Part shown: positions 1-6,134 of the stretch, piece by piece
How the letters are laid out: each line of letters starts with the position of its first letter
How positions within the stretch are numbered: position 1 is the first letter of the stretch
NCBI GenBank assembly: GCA_020718125.1
Contig: DYDC01000040.1
Span: 1 to 13,923 of the forward strand
Direction: 5' to 3'
Source of the DNA: Methylacidiphilum sp.
Lineage (GTDB): Bacteria > Verrucomicrobiota > Verrucomicrobiia > CAIQCK01
DNA: 13,923 nucleotides
Notes under the pieces: generated by a model
Told to the model about the DNA's origin: nothing
The model's input: only the letters and a program-made list of their open reading frames with translations
Database searches by the model: none
Position numbers and translations under genes: made by a program

Positions 1-148
1 GACTGTCACATGTGTGTTGTCTTGAACGCGCCGGCGTTCCGGGCTTCGTGCCGGCCCGCCGTAAGGTGCCATCGCTGGCTCCGAAAAACAAGGCGTTGGA
101 GTGGCCGGGGGTGTGATCCGAAACGGCAGACAGCACGGTTCTGGTCGT
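1..148. other. Gene-free flank with one small hairpin
   Basis: No convincing gene is seen in this stretch beyond the 3' end of the minus-strand operon. It holds a small palindrome at 24-39, with GAACGC arms around a GCCG loop and GCGTTC on the other side. The minus-strand stem CGGAACGC resembles the arm of the REP element found at 10462-10485, but the loop differs and no GTAG tetranucleotide precedes it, so kinship is doubtful. A minus-strand open frame covers 6-251, but it runs straight through the palindromic element at 149-271 and has no recognisable domain. Confidence 0.5.
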
Positions 149-271
149 GGGAGCGCACGCGCCCTCGCGTGCGGTGACGGGTGCCCCGCCCGTCACGGGC
201 TGTGCGACGCGCCAGGAACCGAAGCCATCGGCGTGGCGCCGATGGCCGCACGCGAGGGCGCGTGCGCTCCC
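149..271. repeat. Nested palindromic REP/BIME-like element
   Basis: The outer arms, 149-174 and 246-271, are perfect reverse complements over 26 bp. Each arm is also a hairpin by itself: GCACGCG/CGCGTGC around a 4-nt loop at 155-172 and again at 248-265. Between the arms lie two more perfect hairpins: an 8-bp stem at 174-181/189-196 (GTGACGGG) with a 7-nt loop, and a 10-bp stem at 224-233/237-246 (GCCATCGGCG) with a TGG loop. A GGAG tetranucleotide (150-153) sits just outside the left hairpin, as in RAYT-associated REP elements. The element starts 11 nt after the stop codon of the TPR lipoprotein, so its RNA could fold as a strong 3'-end structure for the operon. There is no T-tract, so it is not a classical intrinsic terminator. 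No RAYT transposase is in the window. The palindromes are directly seen; the REP/BIME label is inference. Confidence 0.75.
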
Positions 272-282
272 CATTCTCACGG

Positions 283-1365
283 TCACTTCGCCGGTTGCGT
301 CAGCGCCTGCCGTTCCGTGGCGACCTGCGCGGCCTCGGCGGTCTTGCCCTGCGCTGTGAGGCTGGCTTCGAGCGACGCGAGCGCGGTGGCCAGATCGGCC
401 TTCGTCTTCAACATCCGGTAATTGTCGCAGGCGCGGCGCAGGAGGTTCTCGGCCAGCGGCAGGTTCTGGCCGGCAGCGAGGAGGGTGCGGCCCCGGCCGG
501 CCTGCGCGGCGGCGATGCCGCGCACGTCAGCCAGCGCCTCGAACATCGCCAGCGCGCGCGCCCACTTCTCCAGCGCGGCGGCGTGGCGGTTTTGGGCCGC
601 GTCGAGGCGGGCGCGGTTGGCGAGGACGGCGGCCAGGCCGGCGCGGTCGCGCGCCGCGTCGAACGCTTTCCCGGCTTGGCGGAACGACGCCCCGGCCTTC
701 TCAAATTCGCCCCGGTCTTGCTGGCGCAAACCCAGTTCGTTGAGAAACAATCCCTGCAACTGCGCCGGGGACGGTGGCGATGCGGCGAGTTTCTCGAATC
801 GCGCGTCGAGCGCGGCGGACTGGCCGGATTGCGATTCGATCTGGAGCAGCGCGATCTGGTTGCGCCACCACTCTTCCTTGCGGCCCAACTCGTCGTTGAT
901 GGCGGCGGCTTGTTCGAGGAGGTCGCGCGCGGCGTCGAGGTCGCTGAGTTGACGTTTTGCGTGCGCGAGGTTGTGGAGGGCGATGGCTTCGCCGGCGCGG
1001 TCATTGAGGAGACGGTAGCGCTCAACGGCGCGCTGCCATTCGCGCGCGGCGGCGGACCAGTTTTGCTGGCCGGTAAGTTTCGTGGCGACCGCGGCGGCCT
1101 GTTCCGCCTGCCCGACCGCGGCTGGCCTCGGCGGCGGGGGCGGCGTGGAGGAGCAGCCGCCGAGGAGGTTTAGTGACAGAGCTGCCACGAGCACGGCGGC
1201 GGAAATCCGAAATCCCAAGGCCGAAGGCCGAAGGAAATCTGAAACTCGAAATCCGAATCCTGAGTGGAACGATTGTTCGGCCTTCGGGCCTCGCCCCTCC
1301 TTCGGCCTTCGGCCTTCGTGGCTTCGGGCTTCGTCCGTTCCGCAATGGTTGCCGTCGCGCTTCAT
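283..1365 (-). CDS. TPR-repeat lipoprotein with repeat-derived N-terminus
   Basis: This 360-residue protein probably sits as a lipoprotein at the periplasmic face of a membrane. A hydrophobic segment (about residues 54-68) ends in a clear lipobox, LGGC, with Cys71 as the acylated residue, followed by a Ser/Pro-rich linker. From about residue 85 to the end it is alpha-helical with several degenerate TPR units (for example around 89-108, 116-150, 180-235 and 240-300), a fold used for protein-protein contacts. The ATG overlaps the mlaD stop as ATGA and has GGAGG six bases upstream, so the start is well supported. That leaves about 70 residues before the lipobox, unusually long. Residues about 10-55 are translated from a repeat element at 1200-1340. 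A TTG at residue 50 would give an ordinary 21-residue lipoprotein signal and is an alternative start. Its place as last gene of an Mla-type operon suggests an accessory role in lipid transport, but no specific function is recognised. It is not an MlaC or PqiC homologue by eye. Confidence 0.8.
   Translation of the reverse strand: MKRDGNHCGTDEARSHEGRRPKEGRGPKAEQSFHSGFGFRVSDFLRPSALGFRISAAVLVAALSLNLLGGCSSTPPPPPRPAAVGQAEQAAAVATKLTGQQNWSAAAREWQRAVERYRLLNDRAGEAIALHNLAHAKRQLSDLDAARDLLEQAAAINDELGRKEEWWRNQIALLQIESQSGQSAALDARFEKLAASPPSPAQLQGLFLNELGLRQQDRGEFEKAGASFRQAGKAFDAARDRAGLAAVLANRARLDAAQNRHAAALEKWARALAMFEALADVRGIAAAQAGRGRTLLAAGQNLPLAENLLRRACDNYRMLKTKADLATALASLEASLTAQGKTAEAAQVATERQALTQPAK
1200..1340. 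repeat. Dispersed repeat inside lipoprotein coding start
   Basis: This stretch mixes two motifs. One is A/T-rich: AAATCCGAAATCC at 1203-1215, then GAAATCTGAAA at 1234-1244 and a related run to 1260. The other is CCGAAGG/CCTTCGG. A perfect 19-bp inverted pair, 1217-1235 with 1298-1316, encloses a 62-nt loop, and further CCTTCGG units follow to about 1340. The composition is unlike the flanking coding sequence. GAAATCTGAAA recurs exactly at 8636-8646 inside leuS. Repeats of this type are usually intergenic in Verrucomicrobia (family knowledge); here the element is in frame within the TPR lipoprotein, between its start codon and its signal sequence. Confidence 0.75.
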
Positions 1366-2462
1366 CTCCCGCCTCCGACGCCGGGCACGACGATGCTCTT
1401 GAGGGGCGCGTTGGTCTGGCCGGTGAAGGAATCCTTGAGCAACCAGTGGCGTTTGAGGCCCTGCATGAGTTCGTCGCTGTGGATGATGAGGCCGGAGAGT
1501 TCGCTGAGGATGGTGCTGTTGGCCTGGACCTGGGCGTTGAGGTTGCTGGTGATGGCGGCGGAGTCCTCGAGCGAGCGTTTCAACAGGGCGGCGATGGCGG
1601 CCACGTTTGTGTTGGCGGTCGTCAGCGTGGCAGTGGCGGCGGTGAAGGTGTTGTTGGCGGAATCCATCGCGGTGGTGATCTGACGGTGGACGTTGGTGGG
1701 GATGATCCAGTCGCCCAGCGAGCCGCGCGGGTCGCGGAGGCTGCCGGTGATGACGGCGAGGTTGGTCATGACAGTGCGGGTGCCGACGACGGTGGCGTCA
1801 ACATTGGCGATGACGTTGGCGCCGCAGGAGAGCACGTCGGCGATCTTGTTGGTGAGGGCGAGGAAACCGGGGATTCCTTGTTCGACCTTCTTGACAACAG
1901 CCTCGAGGCGGCGGGTCAACGCGGGTGATTCCTCGCACTCCAGGCCGTAGAACCGCGGCTTTTTCCCGCTGACAAAGGCCGGTTCGTAGAGTCCATTCGC
2001 GGGGTCGGTGAGGATGAGGACGTCTTTCTTGTCCTCGCGAACGGTGGGCTTGCCATTCACGCCTATGACAACCTCCATGAAACGGTTGCCGAGGAAGTCG
2101 CCGGCCGAGATGCGCACCTTCGAGTCGGTCCAGATGTAGCCGTAGTAGGGTCTCTTGATCTGGAACTCGACATGGACGGGGGGCGCATCCTCGGGATCCC
2201 TGGCCGTGACAAGCGTGATCTCGCCGACATCGAAGCCCATGAGTTTGACCGGCGCGCCGGGCTTCAGCCCCGTCGCATCGTCAATGCACGTGTAATAGGT
2301 GACCTTGATGTCGAACCAGCCTTTGCGGATGGCCGTGTGATAGATGTAATAAACGAAGCCCGCCACCAGCAGCAGCGTCGCGACGGCGATGAACAGGCCC
2401 ACGACGTGCTCCACGCGGCTGAGCCGGGTCCGGAGTTCGGGTGTCAGGTCTTGCAGTGGCAT
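1362..2462 (-). CDS. mlaD: MlaD-like MCE-domain lipid transport protein
   Basis: This 366-residue protein belongs to the MlaD/MCE family, whose members bind the MlaE permease and form rings that pass phospholipids through the periplasm. A short cytoplasmic tail (residues 1-17) is followed by one membrane helix (about 18-41). The MCE domain covers about 50-140, with the typical ATGLKPGAPVKLMGFDVG strand region at 63-80 and SAGDFLGNRFMEV at 119-131. The rest (about 175-340) is a long Ala/Thr/Asn-rich helical stretch like the coiled or tunnel-forming tails of longer MCE proteins, ending in GLKRHWLLKDSF (335-346), a tail motif seen in many MCE proteins. E. coli MlaD is about 183 residues, so this is nearer to the longer single-MCE proteins of other phyla. 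It starts with ATG four bases after the ATPase stop, with no strong ribosome site, which suggests coupled translation. Its stop overlaps the start of the TPR lipoprotein. The family call is firm; the transported lipid and direction are unknown. Confidence 0.88.
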   Translation of the reverse strand: MPLQDLTPELRTRLSRVEHVVGLFIAVATLLLVAGFVYYIYHTAIRKGWFDIKVTYYTCIDDATGLKPGAPVKLMGFDVGEITLVTARDPEDAPPVHVEFQIKRPYYGYIWTDSKVRISAGDFLGNRFMEVVIGVNGKPTVREDKKDVLILTDPANGLYEPAFVSGKKPRFYGLECEESPALTRRLEAVVKKVEQGIPGFLALTNKIADVLSCGANVIANVDATVVGTRTVMTNLAVITGSLRDPRGSLGDWIIPTNVHRQITTAMDSANNTFTAATATLTTANTNVAAIAALLKRSLEDSAAITSNLNAQVQANSTILSELSGLIIHSDELMQGLKRHWLLKDSFTGQTNAPLKSIVVPGVGGGR

Positions 2463-2466
2463 TGGA

Positions 2467-3264
2467 TCACTCGGTGGCGAATTCTGCCGCCAACAGCTCC
2501 CGCAGTAAAGGCTCCATGCACGCCGCGGCGGCCTCGCGCCCGCCCAGCGGCAGCCAGCGGCGGTCCTTGACGAGGGCGAACTGCCGGCCCTGCTCCATCC
2601 ACGGCCGCAAGTCGTCGCCGGCGACCACCAGCGTCATGCGCCGCCGCTCGAAAAATTCGTGGCCCGCCGCGAGGGCCGCCAGGAAATCCAGCCACCATCG
2701 CGCATGGCGCGGGTCGAGGCCCGCGAGCGGGTTGTCGAGCAACAGCGCCTCCGGGTTCAACGCCAGCGCGCGGGCCAGCCCGACGCGCGGCTGCAATGCC
2801 CGCACGACGCGGGCCGGCGTGTGCGCGGCCAGATGCGCGATGCCCGCCAGTTCCAGCACCGCCGCGACGCGCGCCTGGACCTCCTCCTCCGGCCAGTCGC
2901 GGTGATAGCGCAGCGGCAGCGCGATATTCTCCGCCACGGTCAGATGGCTGAAGAGCCGCCCGCCCATTTCAAACACCAGCCCCACGCGCAGCCGTTCACG
3001 CGCCAGTTCGTGCTCGTGGAGCGCGGCCGTCTCCTGGCCGAAGAGCCGGTGCGTGCCGCGCGCGGGCCGCTGCAGGCCGGCCGCCACGGCGAGCAGGCTG
3101 CTCTTGCCGGAGCCGGGCCGCGCGCCCACCACCCAGTAATCATCGAGCGACACGCGCCAGTTGACGCCTTCGATCTCCAGCGCGTCCGGGGAGTGGGGGG
3201 AGCTGATCGCGGCGTCCTGCATCTCGATGACGCACGGCCGGGCAATGGTCTCGGCGGTTTCCAT
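2467..3264 (-). CDS. mlaF: MlaF-position ABC ATPase with degenerate motifs
   Basis: This 265-residue protein has the length and layout of MlaF, the ATPase that powers MlaE-type permeases at the cytoplasmic face. Walker A is intact: GARPGSGKSS at 47-56 with Lys54. The D-loop AGLD (181-184) and the hydrophobic Walker B strand ending in Asp177 are also present. Four other conserved sites are changed. The Q-loop Gln is Glu99 (LVFEMGG). The LSGG signature is VVRA (153-156), although the following RVGLARALAL matches. The catalytic Glu after Walker B is Asn178 (LLLDNP). The H-loop His is Gly216 (VVAGDD). The frame is open throughout and GC-rich like its neighbours, so it is not a decaying pseudogene by appearance. 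The ATG at 3264 is chosen because it lies two bases after the mlaE stop; the open frame extends 67 codons further upstream, but those overlap mlaE. It may bind ATP without hydrolysing it efficiently, or work with another ATPase. That role is inference. Confidence 0.85.
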   Translation of the reverse strand: METAETIARPCVIEMQDAAISSPHSPDALEIEGVNWRVSLDDYWVVGARPGSGKSSLLAVAAGLQRPARGTHRLFGQETAALHEHELARERLRVGLVFEMGGRLFSHLTVAENIALPLRYHRDWPEEEVQARVAAVLELAGIAHLAAHTPARVVRALQPRVGLARALALNPEALLLDNPLAGLDPRHARWWLDFLAALAAGHEFFERRRMTLVVAGDDLRPWMEQGRQFALVKDRRWLPLGGREAAAACMEPLLRELLAAEFATE

Positions 3265-3266
3265 GA

Positions 3267-4166
3267 TCAGATCAACAGATAGACGACGATGAACAGCGCG
3301 TCGAGCAGCACGCACGCGACGACGGCGTGCACCACTGCGCGCGTGGTGGCGTGCGGCACCTCCTCGATCCGCAGCGCGCGGGCCAGCCCTTGGAAGCAGG
3401 TCACCACCGCCAGCATCAAACCAAAGCCAATGGTCTTCAGCGCGAGCAAGACGAAGTCCTCCCACCGCAGCGCCGCGGCGAGTTGGTTGAAATACTCCCC
3501 CGGCCGCAACGGCACGTCCTGGATGAACGCGAACAGGTAGCCGCTCACCAGCGAGATGAGGATGAGATACACCGTCAGCGCGAACACCGACGCCGCCAGC
3601 CCGATCATCCGCGGCACGACCAAGTAACGCACCGGGTCAATCGCCAGCGCCTCCAGCGCTTCCACCTCGCCGAGAGCGCGCGCTGTTCCCAACTCCACCA
3701 CCGTGGCTGTGCCGATGCGCGCCAGCACCAGCAGCGCCGTCAGCAACGGGCCGATCTCACGCACCAGCACCGTCACCATCACCGTCCCGATCAGGCTGTG
3801 CGCCCCGACCTGTGTCAGCAGCGCCACCGTCTGGCCGATGATGATCAACCCCAGCGCCACGCCGAGGAACGTGATCATCGGCAGCAAGCGCACGCCCGCG
3901 CGATAGACCTGCGCCCGGATCAACGGCCGCACCACCCGCCGCGCCACGCCGGCCTTCGTCACCGCCACCCCCAGCGTGATCAACCCGAACGCCATCAGCC
4001 CCCGCAAGGTGTCCATGAAATTGAGCAGCCACGTGCCGGCGAAATTCAGATACGAACGCGGCAGCGGCGACTCCAGGATGGCCCGCGCCTCGGGCAGCTT
4101 GGTGAACCACGTCGGATGACGCTCTTGCACGGCACGGAACGTAAGGAGTTTGCCCGGCGGGGTCAA
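3267..4166 (-). CDS. mlaE: MlaE-family lipid ABC transporter permease
   Basis: This 299-residue inner-membrane permease belongs to the MlaE family, the membrane core of phospholipid ABC transporters that partner with MCE proteins. It has about five to six membrane segments (near 55-72, 95-118, 125-155, 185-210, 238-260 and 275-298). The conserved cytoplasmic/coupling region is clear: LVREIGPLLTALLVLARIG at 134-152, ELGTARALGEVEALEALAID at 158-177 and PVRYLVVPR at 178-186. E. coli MlaE is about 260 residues; the extra length is a hydrophilic N-terminus of about 45 residues. The start is a TTG, because an in-frame TGA lies only four codons further upstream and no ATG precedes residue 51; a GTG at residue 13 is another option. 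The ATPase gene follows after two bases. The gene lies 27 bases after the small membrane protein gene. Confidence 0.92.
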   Translation of the reverse strand: MTPPGKLLTFRAVQERHPTWFTKLPEARAILESPLPRSYLNFAGTWLLNFMDTLRGLMAFGLITLGVAVTKAGVARRVVRPLIRAQVYRAGVRLLPMITFLGVALGLIIIGQTVALLTQVGAHSLIGTVMVTVLVREIGPLLTALLVLARIGTATVVELGTARALGEVEALEALAIDPVRYLVVPRMIGLAASVFALTVYLILISLVSGYLFAFIQDVPLRPGEYFNQLAAALRWEDFVLLALKTIGFGLMLAVVTCFQGLARALRIEEVPHATTRAVVHAVVACVLLDALFIVVYLLI

Positions 4167-4193
4167 AACCGATTTTCAACACGTCCCGCCGCC

Positions 4194-4517
4194 TCAACTC
4201 CCGGCCCCCAGCGTCAGGCGCAGCTTCCGCCGCTGCCACCACCACAGCGCGCCTGCGGCGAAGACCGCCAGCCAGTGCAGCGACAGCCCCACGATGATGG
4301 CGTGGATTTCCTCCGGCTCGAGCCACCACGAGATCATCAGCCCGTGCAACAGCATCGGCGCGCTTGCCAGCGGCGAGAGCGCCATCCACGTGATGCGCTC
4401 CGCGAAGAACGCCCCGACGATGAACGGGAGCGCCCACAGCGCGAACAACGCCGTTCCCTGGAACCCCGGCCCCCGGCGGCCCAGCCACAAGCGCAGCGAT
4501 TCCACCACCTCGGCCAC
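4194..4517 (-). CDS. Small three-helix membrane protein, possible frameshift
   Basis: This protein of about 107 residues is not assigned to a family. It has three hydrophobic segments, at about residues 20-38, 44-66 and 72-94, and a basic C-terminus (RRKLRLTL). It fills the gap between the ArnT-like gene and mlaE on the same strand, so it is probably co-transcribed with them. The start is uncertain. The frame as given opens with GTG at 4517 without a ribosome site. Just upstream, in another frame, an ATG at 4537 opens MDYLAP, and a TTG at 4609 overlaps the TGA of the ArnT-like gene. A shift of one base near 4518-4525 would join MDYLAP to AVAEVVESL and close the 88-nt gap. That could be a sequencing error, a real lesion or coincidence. 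The hydrophobic pattern supports the 4194-4517 frame as coding; its function is unknown. Confidence 0.6.
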   Translation of the reverse strand: MAEVVESLRLWLGRRGPGFQGTALFALWALPFIVGAFFAERITWMALSPLASAPMLLHGLMISWWLEPEEIHAIIVGLSLHWLAVFAAGALWWWQRRKLRLTLGAGS

Positions 4518-4605
4518 GGCGGGGCCAGATAGTCCATGCGCGCCGGAAAGTCGAACGGAAACTCGGCTGGATCAGGCCGGGCCTGCCGGCAGCCAGCCGC
4601 GCGCT

Positions 4606-6093
4606 TCAACGGGGCTTTGGTCCCATCCGATAGAGATGCCAGCGGCTCGTCGTTTTTCCGTCCGCCGCCTCATCGGTGAAAACGTCCTGTGGCCGCGCCT
4701 CGATGCCGGTGGCCTTGGTCAGTTCGGTGATCCCCTCGTCCGGCAGCGCCACCCAGGCCGCATCGCCCGCCCGGTCGAGCGCGCGCCGCAGGTCCGCGGC
4801 GGCGCCCCATTGGATGACCTGTCCTTCAGCAGCCAGAAACGCGACCGGCTCGGCGAGGGAGCCATAGCATAACAGCCGGCCTTGCGGCCCGGCGCGCTGC
4901 ACGGCTTTACGCGCAAACGCGAACTGCGGGTCTTCCCCCGGATGCAGGCGCGGCTGGATCAATCCGAGATACACCGGCCCGCCGACCAGCGACAGCGCGA
5001 TGAGCGCCCGCGTCCATCGCAGCGCCGCCATGCGCTCCGACAGCCGATGCACCGCCTCCCCGACCGCCAGCGCCAGGAACGGATACACCGGCAGCAGATA
5101 GTGAACGCGTTTCTTGGCCGCGAAAGACAACACCACGATCATCGCGACGGACATGGCCGTCGCCAGTGAATACCGGCGCTCGCGCAGATCAATCGCCACC
5201 AGCGGCAACAGCAACGTCAACGGCAGGAAACCACCCGCCAGACACGGCAGATACCACCAGACCGGATGCGCGCCGCTGTCCTGGTCCAGGTCGAAGTCCG
5301 CCTGCGCGAAGACCCGTTGCAAATACACCCCGCCATCGCGCAGCCAGGCCGGCACCGCCCAGAGGGCCGCTGTCGCCAGCACCACGGTCGCGAACAACAT
5401 CCACTCCGACGTGCGCGGCCACCGCAGGTCCATCCGCCGGAGCGGCATCAACCCGACAAACATCAATGGAAACAGCAGGCCCAACGGCCCTTTGCTGACC
5501 GTCGCCACCGCGCAACCCAGACCCGCCAGCACAATCCACCGCGGTTCCCGGCGCGGCTGCCTCCGCAGGCCGCGCACAAATCCGAAACACGACAACAGAA
5601 TGCCCGCCGTGTAAATCATGTCCGGCCGCGCCACGCGCGCCATGTGCGAGTAGCCGGCGGCGCCCAGCAACCCAAAGGCCGCCACCAGCGCCGTGCGCCG
5701 GCCGTCCAATGACAACCCGATGCCATAGAGCGCCATCGCGCCGACGATGGCCGCGATCACCGACGGAAACCTTGCCAGTGCCATCGTGTGTTCGCCGCAG
5801 AGCCGGTAAAGCAGGGCGATGGGCGCGTGCAGGACTGGCGGTTTCCTCGGATACGTCACCCCGATCAGCGTCGGCATCAGGAAGTCGCCGCTTTCTGCCA
5901 TCTCACGCGCCACCAAGGCATGTCTGACCTCCCGTGACGCCAGGTCTCGCGTCTGGCCCAAGAATGGCAGGAACGCAAGCAGGCCGATGACCGCGATCAA
6001 CAGCATGTCGCGCGGCCATCGGACGGGAGCGGCCAGGGGCCGGAATCTTCTTCCCGGAGATGTCATGTAATCGTCAGGAGTCTGGCGGCTCAT
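4606..6093 (-). CDS. ArnT/PMT-type polytopic glycosyltransferase
   Basis: This 495-residue integral membrane protein resembles the ArnT and PMT_2 (GT-C fold) glycosyltransferases, which move a sugar from a polyprenyl-phosphate donor onto a lipid or protein on the outer face of the inner membrane. The diagnostic first periplasmic loop is present: LASREVRHALVAREMAESGD at 51-70, then PTLIGVTYPRKPPVLHAPI at 74-92, which parallels the family pattern with an acidic residue plus Arg, 'AREM', 'GD' and 'KPPL'. Where the family often has Asp/Glu at the start of that loop, this protein has Ser53-Arg54-Glu55. About ten or more membrane helices follow, and the C-terminal 110 residues form a soluble domain as in ArnT. 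An ATG at 6066 is an alternative start; the 6093 start has a GGCGGG just before it. It lies 41 bases after the preceding gene, and its stop overlaps a TTG. The substrate cannot be told from sequence. Confidence 0.82.
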   Translation of the reverse strand: MSRQTPDDYMTSPGRRFRPLAAPVRWPRDMLLIAVIGLLAFLPFLGQTRDLASREVRHALVAREMAESGDFLMPTLIGVTYPRKPPVLHAPIALLYRLCGEHTMALARFPSVIAAIVGAMALYGIGLSLDGRRTALVAAFGLLGAAGYSHMARVARPDMIYTAGILLSCFGFVRGLRRQPRREPRWIVLAGLGCAVATVSKGPLGLLFPLMFVGLMPLRRMDLRWPRTSEWMLFATVVLATAALWAVPAWLRDGGVYLQRVFAQADFDLDQDSGAHPVWWYLPCLAGGFLPLTLLLPLVAIDLRERRYSLATAMSVAMIVVLSFAAKKRVHYLLPVYPFLALAVGEAVHRLSERMAALRWTRALIALSLVGGPVYLGLIQPRLHPGEDPQFAFARKAVQRAGPQGRLLCYGSLAEPVAFLAAEGQVIQWGAAADLRRALDRAGDAAWVALPDEGITELTKATGIEARPQDVFTDEAADGKTTSRWHLYRMGPKPR

Positions 6094-6134
6094 CCCGCCA
6101 CGTCAAAACCGATTTGCGCGAATGCGCCAGTGAT

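Noticed and set aside
6..251. An 81-codon minus-strand open frame in the left flank
   Set aside because: Half of it is encoded by the nested palindromic element and no domain or ribosome site is seen.
2467..3465. A longer start for the ATPase at 3465
   Set aside because: The additional 67 codons overlap mlaE and give an Arg/Ala-rich non-conserved string; the ATG at 3264 fits family length and operon spacing.
3327..4532. A 401-codon plus-strand open frame opposite mlaE
   Set aside because: The composition (Arg, Gln, His, Pro) is typical of antisense translation of a membrane-protein gene.
4162..6115. Identical 14-mer GTCAAAACCGATTT at 4162-4175 and 6102-6115, each just upstream of a minus-strand gene
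   Set aside because: One chance 14-base match within about 14 kb is not surprising, and the surrounding bases do not align, so a shared operator is not supported.
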